Source: an uncultured Clostridia bacterium (GTDB lineage: Bacteria > Bacillota > Clostridia > UBA1381). From it: DNA of 23,344 bases. Shown piece by piece: positions 1 through 8,048 of this stretch. The first letter of the stretch is position 1. Each line of letters begins with the position of its first letter. The translations under genes were made by a program, and so were the position numbers. The stretch lies in the NCBI GenBank assembly GCA_934481375.1, contig CAKSPN010000008.1:1-23344 (forward strand), written 5' to 3'. The notes below the pieces were generated by a model. It was not told where the DNA came from, did no database searches, and saw only the letters and a list, made by a program, of their open reading frames with translations.

Positions 1-2603
1 GACTTTTGTATAAGGGTCATAAAATCGTACCGTATTGCCCGAGATGCGGAACTCCGCTTTCTTCTCACGAGGTGGCACAGGGATATAAGGACGTCAAGGA
101 GCGCAGTGCTACGGCAAAATTTGCCGTTAAGGGTGAGGAAAACACATACTTCCTCGCATGGACAACCACTCCGTGGACGCTTCCGTCAAATACCGCACTT
201 TGCGTAAACCCCGATGAGGAATACGTAAAAATAAAGGCGGACGGAACATACTATATTCTTGCAAAAGCGCTTGTTGAAAAGCATTTTGAAGAATATGAAA
301 TCGTTGAAGAATATGTCGGCAAAGACCTTGAATATAAGGAATATGAGGCACTGTATCCGTACAGCAAGCTTAAGAAAAAGGCGTATTACGTTGTATGCGA
401 TACGTATGTAACTCTTACGGACGGTACGGGTATCGTTCATATTGCGCCGGCGTTCGGTGAGGACGACTCAAACGTAGGCAGAAAATACGATCTTCCGTTC
501 CTGCAGTTGGTTGACGGCAAGGGCGAAATGACCGAGGATACTCTCTGGCCGGGCGTGTTCTGCAAAGACGCTGATAAGGAAGTTCTTAAAAACCTTGACG
601 AGCGTGGCTTGCTTTTCAGCGCTCCCAAGTTTGAACACAGCTATCCGTTCTGTTGGAGATGCGATACTCCGCTTATCTATTACGCAAGAGATACGTGGTT
701 TATTAAGATGACCGCCGTAAAGGACGATCTTATAAGAAATAACAAGACAATAAACTGGATTCCGAAGTCGATAGGCGATGGACGTTTCGGCTCATGGCTT
801 GAAAACGTTCAGGACTGGGGACTCAGCCGTAACCGTTATTGGGGAACTCCGCTTAATATCTGGGAGTGCGAATGCGGTGAAAGACACGTTGTAGGTTCGA
901 TTGAAGAATTAAAGTCGATGTCCGACAACTGCCCCGATGATATTGAACTGCACAGACCGTTCATTGACGCCGTAACGATAAAGTGTCCGCACTGCGGAAA
1001 AGAAATGCACAGAGTGCCGGAGGTCATAGACTGCTGGTTTGACTCGGGCGCAATGCCGTTTGCACAGTGGCATTATCCGTTTGAAAACGAGGATATATTT
1101 AACGAAAACTTCCCGGCAAACTTCATCAGCGAGGCTGTTGACCAGACAAGAGGCTGGTTCTATTCACTGCTTGCGGAGTCGACGCTTTTGTTCAACAAAG
1201 CGCCGTATAAGAACGTTATCGTTCTCGGACTTGTGCAGGACGAAAACGGACAGAAAATGTCCAAGTCAAAGGGAAATGCCGTTGACCCGTTCGATGCGCT
1301 TGAAAAGCACGGCGCCGATGCGGTAAGATGGTACTTCTATTCAAACAGCGCACCGTGGCTCCCGAACCGTTTCTATGATGCGGCGGTAACGGAGGGTCAG
1401 CGCAAGTTTATGGGTACGCTTTGGAACACATACGCATTCTTTGTGCTGTACGCCAATATAGATAACTTTGACGCCTCAAAATACAAGCTTGAATATGACA
1501 AACTGTCCGTAATGGATAAATGGATACTGTCACGCCTTAATACTACGGTTAAAACAGTTGACGACTATCTTGCAAATTACAAGATAACAGAAACGTCAAG
1601 GGTATTGCAGAGCTTTGTGGACGATTTGTCGAACTGGTATGTGCGCCGTTCGAGAACACGTTTCTGGGTAAAGGATATGCCGCAGGATAAGATAAACGCA
1701 TATATGACGCTGTACACGGCGCTTGTAACATTCTGCAAAGCCGCAGCGCCTATGATACCGTTTATGACCGAGGATATTTATCAGAACCTTGTGCGCAGTG
1801 TGGACAAGAGTGCGCCGATAAGTATTCATTTGTGCGACTTCCCCTCATACAACGAGGCGCATATAGATGAAGAACTCGAAAAGAATATGGAATATGTTCT
1901 TGATATAGTTGTACTGGGCAGAGCGTGCAGAAATACGGCAAATATCAAAAACCGTCAGCCGATAGGCAAGATGTACGTAAAAGCGGACGCAAAGCTTGAC
2001 GATTTCTATACGGCGATTATCGCCGATGAACTTAACGTGAAGAACGTTGAGTTTACGGACGATACTTCGGCGCTTACGTCATACACGTTCAAGCCGCAGT
2101 TAAAAACGCTCGGCAGACGTTTCGGAAAGAATATAGGACTTGTAAAGAACATTTTAGCAGAGATAGACGGCAACAAGGCAATGCAGGAGCTTAACGAAAC
2201 AGGAAAGCTTACAATAAACGTTGACGGCGTTTGTGAGGAACTCGAAAAGGACGATCTTCTTATCGAGTCCGCTCAAAAGGACGGTTATGTTTCCGACTCC
2301 GATTACGGTATAACGGTTGCGCTTGAAACCACTCTGAGCGAGGAGCTTATCGAGGAAGGCTTTGTGCGTGAAATTATCTCAAAGATACAGACCATGCGAA
2401 AAGATTCGGGCTTTGAGGTAATGGACAATATAAAGATATACGAAAACGGAAGCGAAAAGCTTGAGGGCGTAATGCAGAAAAACGCCGAAACGATAAAATC
2501 GGAAACGCTTGCAAAAGAGATTATTTTCGAGTCGGAATGTGAAAATTCAAAGGAATGGAACATTAACGGCGAAAAAGTTAAATTGGGAGTTGAAAGAATA
2601 TAA
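1..2603 (+). CDS. ileS: Isoleucyl-tRNA synthetase, type 2 (5' end cut by window edge)
   Basis: Charges tRNA-Ile with isoleucine in the cytoplasm. The frame is open to the left edge (first full codon at 3), so the start and the HIGH-type motif lie outside; about 866 residues are visible. The CP1 editing domain is recognised by the TTPWTLPSNTA and GTGIVHIAPAFGEDD stretches, and the catalytic loop by KMSKS at 1254-1268. VDQTRGWFYSLL and FDSGAMPFAQWHYPFEN are of the eukaryote-like type 2 form; common bacterial type 1 enzymes have DQHRGWF there. Two Cys pairs (CECG at about 868-879 and CPHC at about 983-994) probably form a zinc-binding insertion. The C-terminal half holds the anticodon-binding domain. 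No type 1-style C-terminal zinc finger is seen. The identification is near certain; the type 2 assignment rests on motif memory. Confidence 0.97.
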   Translation, partial: LLYKGHKIVPYCPRCGTPLSSHEVAQGYKDVKERSATAKFAVKGEENTYFLAWTTTPWTLPSNTALCVNPDEEYVKIKADGTYYILAKALVEKHFEEYEIVEEYVGKDLEYKEYEALYPYSKLKKKAYYVVCDTYVTLTDGTGIVHIAPAFGEDDSNVGRKYDLPFLQLVDGKGEMTEDTLWPGVFCKDADKEVLKNLDERGLLFSAPKFEHSYPFCWRCDTPLIYYARDTWFIKMTAVKDDLIRNNKTINWIPKSIGDGRFGSWLENVQDWGLSRNRYWGTPLNIWECECGERHVVGSIEELKSMSDNCPDDIELHRPFIDAVTIKCPHCGKEMHRVPEVIDCWFDSGAMPFAQWHYPFENEDIFNENFPANFISEAVDQTRGWFYSLLAESTLLFNKAPYKNVIVLGLVQDENGQKMSKSKGNAVDPFDALEKHGADAVRWYFYSNSAPWLPNRFYDAAVTEGQRKFMGTLWNTYAFFVLYANIDNFDASKYKLEYDKLSVMDKWILSRLNTTVKTVDDYLANYKITETSRVLQSFVDDLSNWYVRRSRTRFWVKDMPQDKINAYMTLYTALVTFCKAAAPMIPFMTEDIYQNLVRSVDKSAPISIHLCDFPSYNEAHIDEELEKNMEYVLDIVVLGRACRNTANIKNRQPIGKMYVKADAKLDDFYTAIIADELNVKNVEFTDDTSALTSYTFKPQLKTLGRRFGKNIGLVKNILAEIDGNKAMQELNETGKLTINVDGVCEELEKDDLLIESAQKDGYVSDSDYGITVALETTLSEELIEEGFVREIISKIQTMRKDSGFEVMDNIKIYENGSEKLEGVMQKNAETIKSETLAKEIIFESECENSKEWNINGEKVKLGVERI

Positions 2604-2610
2604 AACGATT

Positions 2611-2643
2611 ACCGTACCCCGCATTTTAAATGCGGGGTACGGT
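2611..2643 (+). terminator. Perfect hairpin after ileS (weak or atypical terminator)
   Basis: The 16-base arms 2611-2626 and 2628-2643 are exact reverse complements around one base (realistic loop about 5-7 nt), starting 7 nt after the ileS stop. No T-run follows (TATATGGGAG does), so it is not a textbook rho-independent terminator. It ends only 5 nt before the Shine-Dalgarno of the next small gene, so partial termination, RNA processing or 3'-end protection are all possible. Confidence 0.5.
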
Positions 2644-2659
2644 TATATGGGAGAGCAGT

Positions 2660-2848
2660 ATGGATATTAAACTTACACGTGAACAATATATTGAAGTAGG
2701 AACAAATATGATTGTATACCCCGACGGCACCACAAATAAGAAGTGCCCGATTTGCAATAATGATGTTATTTGTGAGGACGAGGGCAGTGCTCATACGGTA
2801 AAATGTAAAACACAAGGGTGTTTTTCGATAGTTACAAGAGGTATTTAA
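2660..2848 (+). CDS. Small cysteine-rich (zinc-ribbon-like) protein, 62 aa
   Basis: Unrecognised small protein. The ATG at 2660 is chosen because GGGAG (2649-2653) sits 6 nt upstream; an in-frame ATG at 2630 lies inside the ileS hairpin and lacks a ribosome site. Cysteines at 29, 32, 38, 49 and 54 (CPIC, then C-x10-C-x4-C) suggest a small zinc-binding fold. There is no signal peptide or membrane segment, so it is probably cytoplasmic. No promoter is visible between ileS and this gene, so it is probably read through from ileS. It converges with the minus-strand hydrolase gene, sharing a bidirectional terminator. The function is unknown; nucleic-acid or protein binding is only a guess from the ribbon-like spacing. 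Confidence 0.7.
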   Translation: MDIKLTREQYIEVGTNMIVYPDGTTNKKCPICNNDVICEDEGSAHTVKCKTQGCFSIVTRGI

Positions 2849-2858
2849 AACTGAAAAG

Positions 2859-2882
2859 TCCTGCTTGTTTTAACAAGCAGGA
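2859..2882. terminator. Bidirectional rho-independent terminator
   Basis: The 11-base arms TCCTGCTTGTT (2859-2869) and AACAAGCAGGA (2872-2882) pair exactly. On the plus strand GTTTTTGTTTT follows; on the minus strand CTTTTC follows. It therefore can end both the small zinc-ribbon gene and the convergent five-gene operon. Confidence 0.88.
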
Positions 2883-2898
2883 GTTTTTGTTTTGGTAA

Positions 2899-3735
2899 TT
2901 AAAATTCAATTTCCAGTCCGTCATATGAAATGATATAGCCGTTTTCTTCCGCAATCGGCTTTAAATCATCATACAGGGCGTGTTCGTTATTGTGAGAAAA
3001 ATGATTAACAGCAAAGACCGTATTTTCATCGGTGCATCCGATTTTATTCAGCCTGTCACGCACAACGTTGCAGTTGCCGATTGACATATGCCCCAACCAG
3101 TCATTGGGGCTGTCGCAGAAAGTACAGTCGAGCGAAACAAAATCAAAATGCATATTGTTCTTTTCGATATAATCAAACGTTTCCTCCGCAAATATTCCCG
3201 TATCGTGTGCGTAAAGCATAGATTTGCCGTCTTTTTCGAGCGCATATATTACAGGCGAGGTGTATGCGTCGTGTACCGCCTTTAAAGGCGTTATTTTATA
3301 ACCCTCGGCTTCAAACGGCTCAAACGGAGCAATAATGGTTGCCGAAACTCTGTTGCACGTATCGAGCCTTGCACGGTTAATCGCATCACGCACAAAACGC
3401 ATGGCGGGAGCAGTGCCGTACATATTAAACGGCTTATCGTCCAATACAACTCTTGCCATACCCGGACCGCGGTTTAATATTTCCGTTGCATAAAGGTGGT
3501 CGCCGTGCGAGTGAGTTATAATACAGGTGTGAAGCTTTTCAATCGGAAGTCCGTTTAAGCAGTGCATATACGTGTCTGCCGGCAAGTCGATAAGAATAGT
3601 ATCGTCAATAAGCGCCTGTGAACGTGTTCTTACGTTTTTGCCGCCTCTTTCACGTGCTTTTTTGCATACTTCACATTCGCAGAATATGGCGGGAATACCC
3701 TCCGCCGCCGCTGTTCCGTAATACTTTATTTTCAC
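2899..3735 (-). CDS. PhnP-like metallo-beta-lactamase-fold hydrolase
   Basis: Predicted cytoplasmic metal-dependent hydrolase of 278 aa. The MBL signature THSHGDH (residues 74-80) gives the dinuclear metal site, with later ligands likely in HAVHDAY-, AHDTG- and NHFSH-type stretches. The N-terminal Cys19-x-Cys21-x2-Cys24 followed by the GGKNVRTRS stretch resembles the structural zinc site of PhnP, which opens phosphoribosyl 1,2-cyclic phosphate. No C-P lyase genes are near, so the substrate is probably different, perhaps a cyclic phosphate or a lactone. The start is GTG at 3735, with AAGGAGG (3742-3748) 6 nt upstream and overlapping the stop of the preceding gene. It is the last gene of the five-gene operon. 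The fold is certain; the substrate is unknown. Confidence 0.88.
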   Translation of the reverse strand: MKIKYYGTAAAEGIPAIFCECEVCKKARERGGKNVRTRSQALIDDTILIDLPADTYMHCLNGLPIEKLHTCIITHSHGDHLYATEILNRGPGMARVVLDDKPFNMYGTAPAMRFVRDAINRARLDTCNRVSATIIAPFEPFEAEGYKITPLKAVHDAYTSPVIYALEKDGKSMLYAHDTGIFAEETFDYIEKNNMHFDFVSLDCTFCDSPNDWLGHMSIGNCNVVRDRLNKIGCTDENTVFAVNHFSHNNEHALYDDLKPIAEENGYIISYDGLEIEF

Positions 3736-3746
3736 GTTAATCCTCC

Positions 3747-4730
3747 TTAAAGATTAAACACATCATTGTTTTTCCATGAGCAGTGGTTGCAGGAAGGACA
3801 GTTACCCTGTGCAATCTCCTCCCTGTATCTGTCGGAAATGCTGTTGTTGAAAATGTCTATAACATCGCTTTCTTTCACGTTTCCGGCAGAAAAATCATAA
3901 AAATCCGTGCAGTAGAGCACATTTCCGTTCCAAGCAATATGCATATGACGCTGTGAGGAATAGCAGTTATGCGCCGTGTTCCCGTGAGGAAGATGTATAA
4001 CGGGGAACGGGTAATCCTTTTTTAATACCTCGTTTAAAATTCTGTCCTTTTTTGCGTAATACTCCTCGCCGAGCCGGCCCTGCCAGGAGTATATCTCCTT
4101 TGCGGTCATACCGAAAGCGGATTTTAGCCATTCCGCATAGCGGTTTATTTCGTCCTCCGACATAACTATCATTTCCTGTAAATACAGCCTTTTCGGTTTC
4201 ATCGCCTCAAGCGCATACGGAAAATCCTCAAGGCAGTCCAAAAGTTCTGCGGTAAGCACCGACATAACGGTAACATCGTCAAACTTAAGCTTTTGCAGAT
4301 TTTCGCTTACCTTTTCAAATACACCCTCGCCCCGTATACTGTTGTGTATGGCGGAGGGGCCGTCAATCGACACGTATATTTTTGAAAGCGCATCACGGCA
4401 CAGCGAAAGGTGCTTGTTAAGAAGCGTGCCGTTTGTTACCATACCGAGTTCAAAGTCACGTTCTTTGAGATAGCAAACGATTTCCTCAAAATACGGCGAT
4501 AAAAGAGGTTCGCCTCCCCAAAGCATAATTGCCGGGGAGGCGCCTGTGATTTCTCGGTTGCGAACAAGTGAATCGGCGGTGCGCTTCCAATCATCAAGCG
4601 TCATAGCTGATCCCGAGGAGTTTGAAAAAAAACCTTTTTTACCCCATTGACCGCAGAACCAGCAGCGCAGGTTACAGTTACGTGTGAGTTGAAAATGTAC
4701 CATTTCAAGGTTTTTTTCAAAATTGCCCAT
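3747..4730 (-). CDS. Radical SAM protein with short SPASM/twitch-like C-terminus
   Basis: Radical SAM enzyme of 327 aa. The [4Fe-4S] site is Cys19-x3-Cys23-x2-Cys26, followed by a GGEPLL motif (SAM binding) and YVSIDG. The C-terminal part has Cys256-x12-G269-x4-Cys274, as at the start of a SPASM domain, then Cys311-x2-Cys314-x2-Cys317, and ends ten residues later, so the last SPASM cysteines are absent. One auxiliary Fe-S cluster is likely, as in twitch-domain enzymes. Family members mature peptides or oxidise cyclitols (BtrN type). No peptide precursor gene is seen nearby, and the neighbours suggest a carbohydrate substrate (inference). The ATG lies 2 nt after the stop of the GH57 gene, with GGAGAAG inside that gene's last codons, so translation is coupled. 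Confidence 0.88.
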   Translation of the reverse strand: MGNFEKNLEMVHFQLTRNCNLRCWFCGQWGKKGFFSNSSGSAMTLDDWKRTADSLVRNREITGASPAIMLWGGEPLLSPYFEEIVCYLKERDFELGMVTNGTLLNKHLSLCRDALSKIYVSIDGPSAIHNSIRGEGVFEKVSENLQKLKFDDVTVMSVLTAELLDCLEDFPYALEAMKPKRLYLQEMIVMSEDEINRYAEWLKSAFGMTAKEIYSWQGRLGEEYYAKKDRILNEVLKKDYPFPVIHLPHGNTAHNCYSSQRHMHIAWNGNVLYCTDFYDFSAGNVKESDVIDIFNNSISDRYREEIAQGNCPSCNHCSWKNNDVFNL

Positions 4731-4732
4731 AA

Positions 4733-6118
4733 TTATTCTTCTCCGAAATATTTGATTTCCATTAACTTGTCATCAATAGCCTTAATCTGTGTTTCCATAA
4801 GGTTAGGCGAGTACAGACCTCTCTTGTGTACGATACCGTGAGCTTCCATAGCCTTCTTAATGCATTCGTTTGCTTTGTACATATCGTCAAGGCTTTCACG
4901 AACGTTAAATCTGCCGGGGCTTGTGGGAGCCGGAGGCCAGCGGCTGTCCGATACCCAAGCGCTTGCAAGTGCGAGCATTGCGTTGTTGAGGTCGGTATCG
5001 AGATTGTCGATAGTTTCGCCGAGTTTTTCAGCAACAGCCTTAATGCCGTTGAATATTGACATACACACGGGGTCCATAATTCTCGAATATTCCGTGTTTG
5101 CCCAAGCCTTAGCCGTACCGCCGTGCCATGCAACGCCGTTTTCTATATTGTCAACGTATTCGTTTTCGATAGCGCCGTCAAGAACTTCGCTCGGAAGAAC
5201 AAAGTCATAACCCGACTCCTTAGCGGCGTCAAGGATTTCCTTAAATCTCTTAACGCTGTCCGGTTCTTCTTCAAAGAAACGTGCCTGATTGAACTGCTTT
5301 ACATAGAAGTATGCGCTCGAACCGATATATTCGGCGTCTTCGGCATACGGCATAATAAAGCTTCCCGTTTCGGCAATTCTTTCTTTCCAGTTAGCAAGCA
5401 TATTCTTGATTTCGTTCATATTGATGGGTTCTTCTCTCATACCTTCTGTTGCGCCCATAAGATACCAAAGAAGAAGATTCGCCATACAGTCCGAACGGAA
5501 AATCATCTTCAAGCCGTTCGGAGCAACCGAAGCGTTTGTTATGAACTTTAAGAAATCGGGCTTGTCCTTTATGTATTCTTCAATCTTGAAGAGGTGGTTC
5601 TTGTTGCTGTGACCTGCTACGTCGAACTTAAGACCCGTAGCCTGTCTTATTTCGTCAAACGAAAGCATGAGCGAATCGGCGTCCATAATAAGAGCCTTCA
5701 TGCCTGCTTCCTTGTAAACGTCGAGTATGTAGCTTGCCCAGCCGCATTCGGGGTTCCAGCCGATTTCCGGTCTTTTGCCGGTGTGCTTTTCCCAAACGTC
5801 GAGCGAGTGCTTTAATGAGTGCAGGCAAACCTCTTTCGGAATGTTTGCAAGCATAAAGTGAATATACGGCGAGCAAACCGGCTCGATTTTTCCTTCTCCG
5901 ACAAGCTTTCTGAGCTTTGCGAGAACTTCCGGAGCCTGTGCGGCCATTTCATCAATAGTGATACCGCTTGCTTCGAATGCTATACGGTAATCTCCTGCGT
6001 CGATGAGGTCAAACAGCTTTTCGTAGCAGTTTTTCATAACCCACTGTCTTTTTTCGGGCGCAAGCTGTGAATACTGAATATTAGCATGCGGTAAGAATAT
6101 GATTTTTGATTTTTCCAT
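4733..6118 (-). CDS. GH57-type glycoside hydrolase/transferase, compact
   Basis: Cytoplasmic protein of 461 aa with the motif order of glycoside hydrolase family 57 (retaining alpha-glucan enzymes with a seven-stranded barrel). The N-terminal LPHANIQYS (His11, Asn13) corresponds to the family HxH motif, with the second His replaced by Asn. WNPECGW (121-127) matches the W-x-PEC nucleophile motif, giving Glu124. DAEYIG (261-266) matches the acid/base DxE motif, giving Asp261. The C-terminal ASAWVSDSRW (about 385-394) resembles the helical domain. It is shorter than known GH57 branching enzymes, so a different specificity is likely. There is no signal peptide. The start overlaps the previous stop (TAATG), with AAGGAG (6127-6132) 8 nt upstream. 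The substrate is unknown. Confidence 0.75.
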   Translation of the reverse strand: MEKSKIIFLPHANIQYSQLAPEKRQWVMKNCYEKLFDLIDAGDYRIAFEASGITIDEMAAQAPEVLAKLRKLVGEGKIEPVCSPYIHFMLANIPKEVCLHSLKHSLDVWEKHTGKRPEIGWNPECGWASYILDVYKEAGMKALIMDADSLMLSFDEIRQATGLKFDVAGHSNKNHLFKIEEYIKDKPDFLKFITNASVAPNGLKMIFRSDCMANLLLWYLMGATEGMREEPINMNEIKNMLANWKERIAETGSFIMPYAEDAEYIGSSAYFYVKQFNQARFFEEEPDSVKRFKEILDAAKESGYDFVLPSEVLDGAIENEYVDNIENGVAWHGGTAKAWANTEYSRIMDPVCMSIFNGIKAVAEKLGETIDNLDTDLNNAMLALASAWVSDSRWPPAPTSPGRFNVRESLDDMYKANECIKKAMEAHGIVHKRGLYSPNLMETQIKAIDDKLMEIKYFGEE

Positions 6119-6936
6119 TATAGTTTCTCCTTTATGTAATTGTAACTGCGCAGCAGTCCTTCTTTTATGTCCTCAACGTTTTCGTACTCGAACAACGCAT
6201 TGCCTTTGAAATCGGACATAGCTTTTAAGATAAGATCCCAGTCCATATCGCTCTCGCCGCAGGCAGCAGGCTTTATGTGACCGCTTTCCATTTCGGCAAA
6301 ATCTTTAAGATGTGCAACCGCAATCCTGTCTTTTAATGTGTTGTAAACCTCTTCGGGGTGCTTTACGCCGACCGCCCAGAGATTTGCAGGGTCAAAATTG
6401 ACCTTTATTGTTTCCGGCAGTTCCGACATCATTTTATAAAGTGCGGTCGGGTCTGCCGATGTGCTTAAGAAATGCTCAACGCCGCCGTCGTCAAAAGCAT
6501 TTACGCCGCCGTGTGTTTCAACCGTAAGCGTAACTCCTTTTTTCTCGGCATATGCGCCGACCTCCTTAAGACATTCTATCATTGTGTTCCAGCGTCCGCC
6601 GACAACCGATTCAACGGGCGAGAAGCCTGCAAATACACGCAGATATTTCACTCCGAGGAATGAGCATATGTCGATAACCTTTTTGATTTTCGGCACATCG
6701 TCGCGTGTTCCAGTTGTGAAATCGTTTCCCGTAGCGGCGCAGTCAAGCTTAACGCCGTACTTTTTGTAAAGCGCCTTAACGTTTTCCAAATCGGCGCTGT
6801 CCGCATCGAGCGGAATATCGTTCGGAGCGTTGGCAATGCCAAGCTCCAGAACGTCAAGTCCCATATCGTGAGTGATTTTCAGCTGTTCCTCCAAAGGAGT
6901 TTCGCGAAATCCCCACGCAGCGTTTCCCAAATTCAT
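6118..6936 (-). CDS. Sugar phosphate isomerase/epimerase-like TIM barrel
   Basis: Protein of 272 aa of the xylose-isomerase-like (AP endonuclease family 2) fold. A divalent metal site of such isomerases and epimerases is visible as Glu140 (TVETHGG), Asp182 (NFDPANLW), His209 (AHLKD) and Glu250/Glu252 (LFEYEN). These enzymes interconvert keto-sugars, inosose derivatives or hydroxy-acids through an enediolate. The ATG at 6936 is preferred over TTG at 6948 because GGAG (6943-6946) is 6 nt before the ATG and overlaps the TTG. It begins 21 nt after the MDR gene and overlaps the GH57 start by one base, so the three probably act on one sugar. The exact reaction cannot be told from sequence. Confidence 0.87.
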   Translation of the reverse strand: MNLGNAAWGFRETPLEEQLKITHDMGLDVLELGIANAPNDIPLDADSADLENVKALYKKYGVKLDCAATGNDFTTGTRDDVPKIKKVIDICSFLGVKYLRVFAGFSPVESVVGGRWNTMIECLKEVGAYAEKKGVTLTVETHGGVNAFDDGGVEHFLSTSADPTALYKMMSELPETIKVNFDPANLWAVGVKHPEEVYNTLKDRIAVAHLKDFAEMESGHIKPAACGESDMDWDLILKAMSDFKGNALFEYENVEDIKEGLLRSYNYIKEKL

Positions 6937-6957
6937 ATTAAACTCCAATCTTATAGC

Positions 6958-8007
6958 TTACTTGCTCCAGTCAAGCAATATCTTGAAGCAGTCCGCACCT
7001 GCTTTGAGCTGATGCTTGAATGCCTCCGAAACCTTTGAAACTCCCCATACCTCATACGGAAGCTTTGAGGTGTCGAACTTGCCTTCGCTTATCCACTGCA
7101 GTACCTGCTCCTTGCCGCCCTGCTTGAGCGCACAGGTCATTGTGATGGTTGCGTTCTTAACAAACCATCTGTGATAGTGGTCGAATATAATTCTGTCGGG
7201 GTAATCGCCCTGCAGATGAATGTGTGCCGGACGGTCGTCGTCTTTCCAGCCGCCGTCTTTGATATACTTGTGGAGTGTTCCGACAACCTCGGGGTTACCG
7301 CTGCATTCCATAAGCTGATCTGCCATTTTGCCGTTTGTAGCTTCACGGATAGTATCAACCGCATTTTCGGGCGATGTTACTATGTCTGCGTAATTTTCTG
7401 CAATGCTTCTTCTGAAAGCGTTTCTTTCAATACAGATTACCTGCAGAGTAGGCTCTAAAATTTTAAGCTCCTGAATAGCCGAAATACCTACCATACCTGC
7501 ACCGACAACAACGATTGTTTCGTTCGGTCTTAATGTAAGACGTCCTATTCCCTTTAAAGGAACGCAGGCAAGGTAAGCAAGAACAGCCTGCTCATATGTA
7601 ACGTTGTCGGGGATTTTAACCATAAGGTCGGCATGGTCGTTTGCGGTTTTTGAGTCTTTAATCGTAAATTCGCTGCCGCCGCCCCATGCTGCGCATACGT
7701 CGCCGTATTCACGGCATTCGTTTATCATAACACGGTCGCCGATTTCAAGTCTGTTGTCGGCTTTTTCGCCCTTTGCAACAACTATACCTGCCGTTTCGTA
7801 ACCCGGAACGAGCGGATAATAGCACTGCTCGGGGTGCTGCATACCCTTGTAGGTTTTCATATCCGTACCCGTTGAAATAGCGCTCCACAAAGTCTGCGCA
7901 ACATATGCGTCGGGTTCGGGTTTTGTAAGCTTGATTTCTCTGAGATCCGCAACATACGGTCTTTCAATAACTACCGCACGTGTTGTTTTGTAATCCTCAG
8001 GTTTCAT
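6958..8007 (-). CDS. MDR-family dehydrogenase lacking zinc ligands
   Basis: NAD(P)-dependent medium-chain dehydrogenase/reductase of 349 aa, first gene of the operon. The Rossmann motif VVVGAGMVG and the GYETAG and GDRV stretches place it in the family. The usual catalytic zinc Cys is replaced (SAISTGTD, Ser45-Thr46) and the GHE motif is GYE (Tyr70), while the four-Cys structural zinc lobe is missing. It is therefore closer to BchC-like members than to classical sorbitol or alcohol dehydrogenases. ATG 8007 is chosen over TTG 8016 because AAGGAG (8017-8022) lies 9 nt before the ATG and abuts the TTG. It probably oxidises or reduces a sugar or cyclitol hydroxyl before the isomerase-like step (inference). 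Confidence 0.87.
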   Translation of the reverse strand: MKPEDYKTTRAVVIERPYVADLREIKLTKPEPDAYVAQTLWSAISTGTDMKTYKGMQHPEQCYYPLVPGYETAGIVVAKGEKADNRLEIGDRVMINECREYGDVCAAWGGGSEFTIKDSKTANDHADLMVKIPDNVTYEQAVLAYLACVPLKGIGRLTLRPNETIVVVGAGMVGISAIQELKILEPTLQVICIERNAFRRSIAENYADIVTSPENAVDTIREATNGKMADQLMECSGNPEVVGTLHKYIKDGGWKDDDRPAHIHLQGDYPDRIIFDHYHRWFVKNATITMTCALKQGGKEQVLQWISEGKFDTSKLPYEVWGVSKVSEAFKHQLKAGADCFKILLDWSK

Positions 8008-8048
8008 AAAAAACAACTCCTTTATAATATTAAAATTTATTTACTCAG

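Noticed and set aside
2630..2659. Longer N-terminus for the small cysteine-rich protein
   Set aside because: The ATG at 2630 lies inside the ileS hairpin without a ribosome site; the ATG at 2660 has GGGAG at good spacing.
3747..4730. RiPP (modified peptide) cluster around the radical SAM gene
   Set aside because: No short precursor gene with a leader-core pattern, no peptide transporter and no RRE-like domain nearby in the operon.
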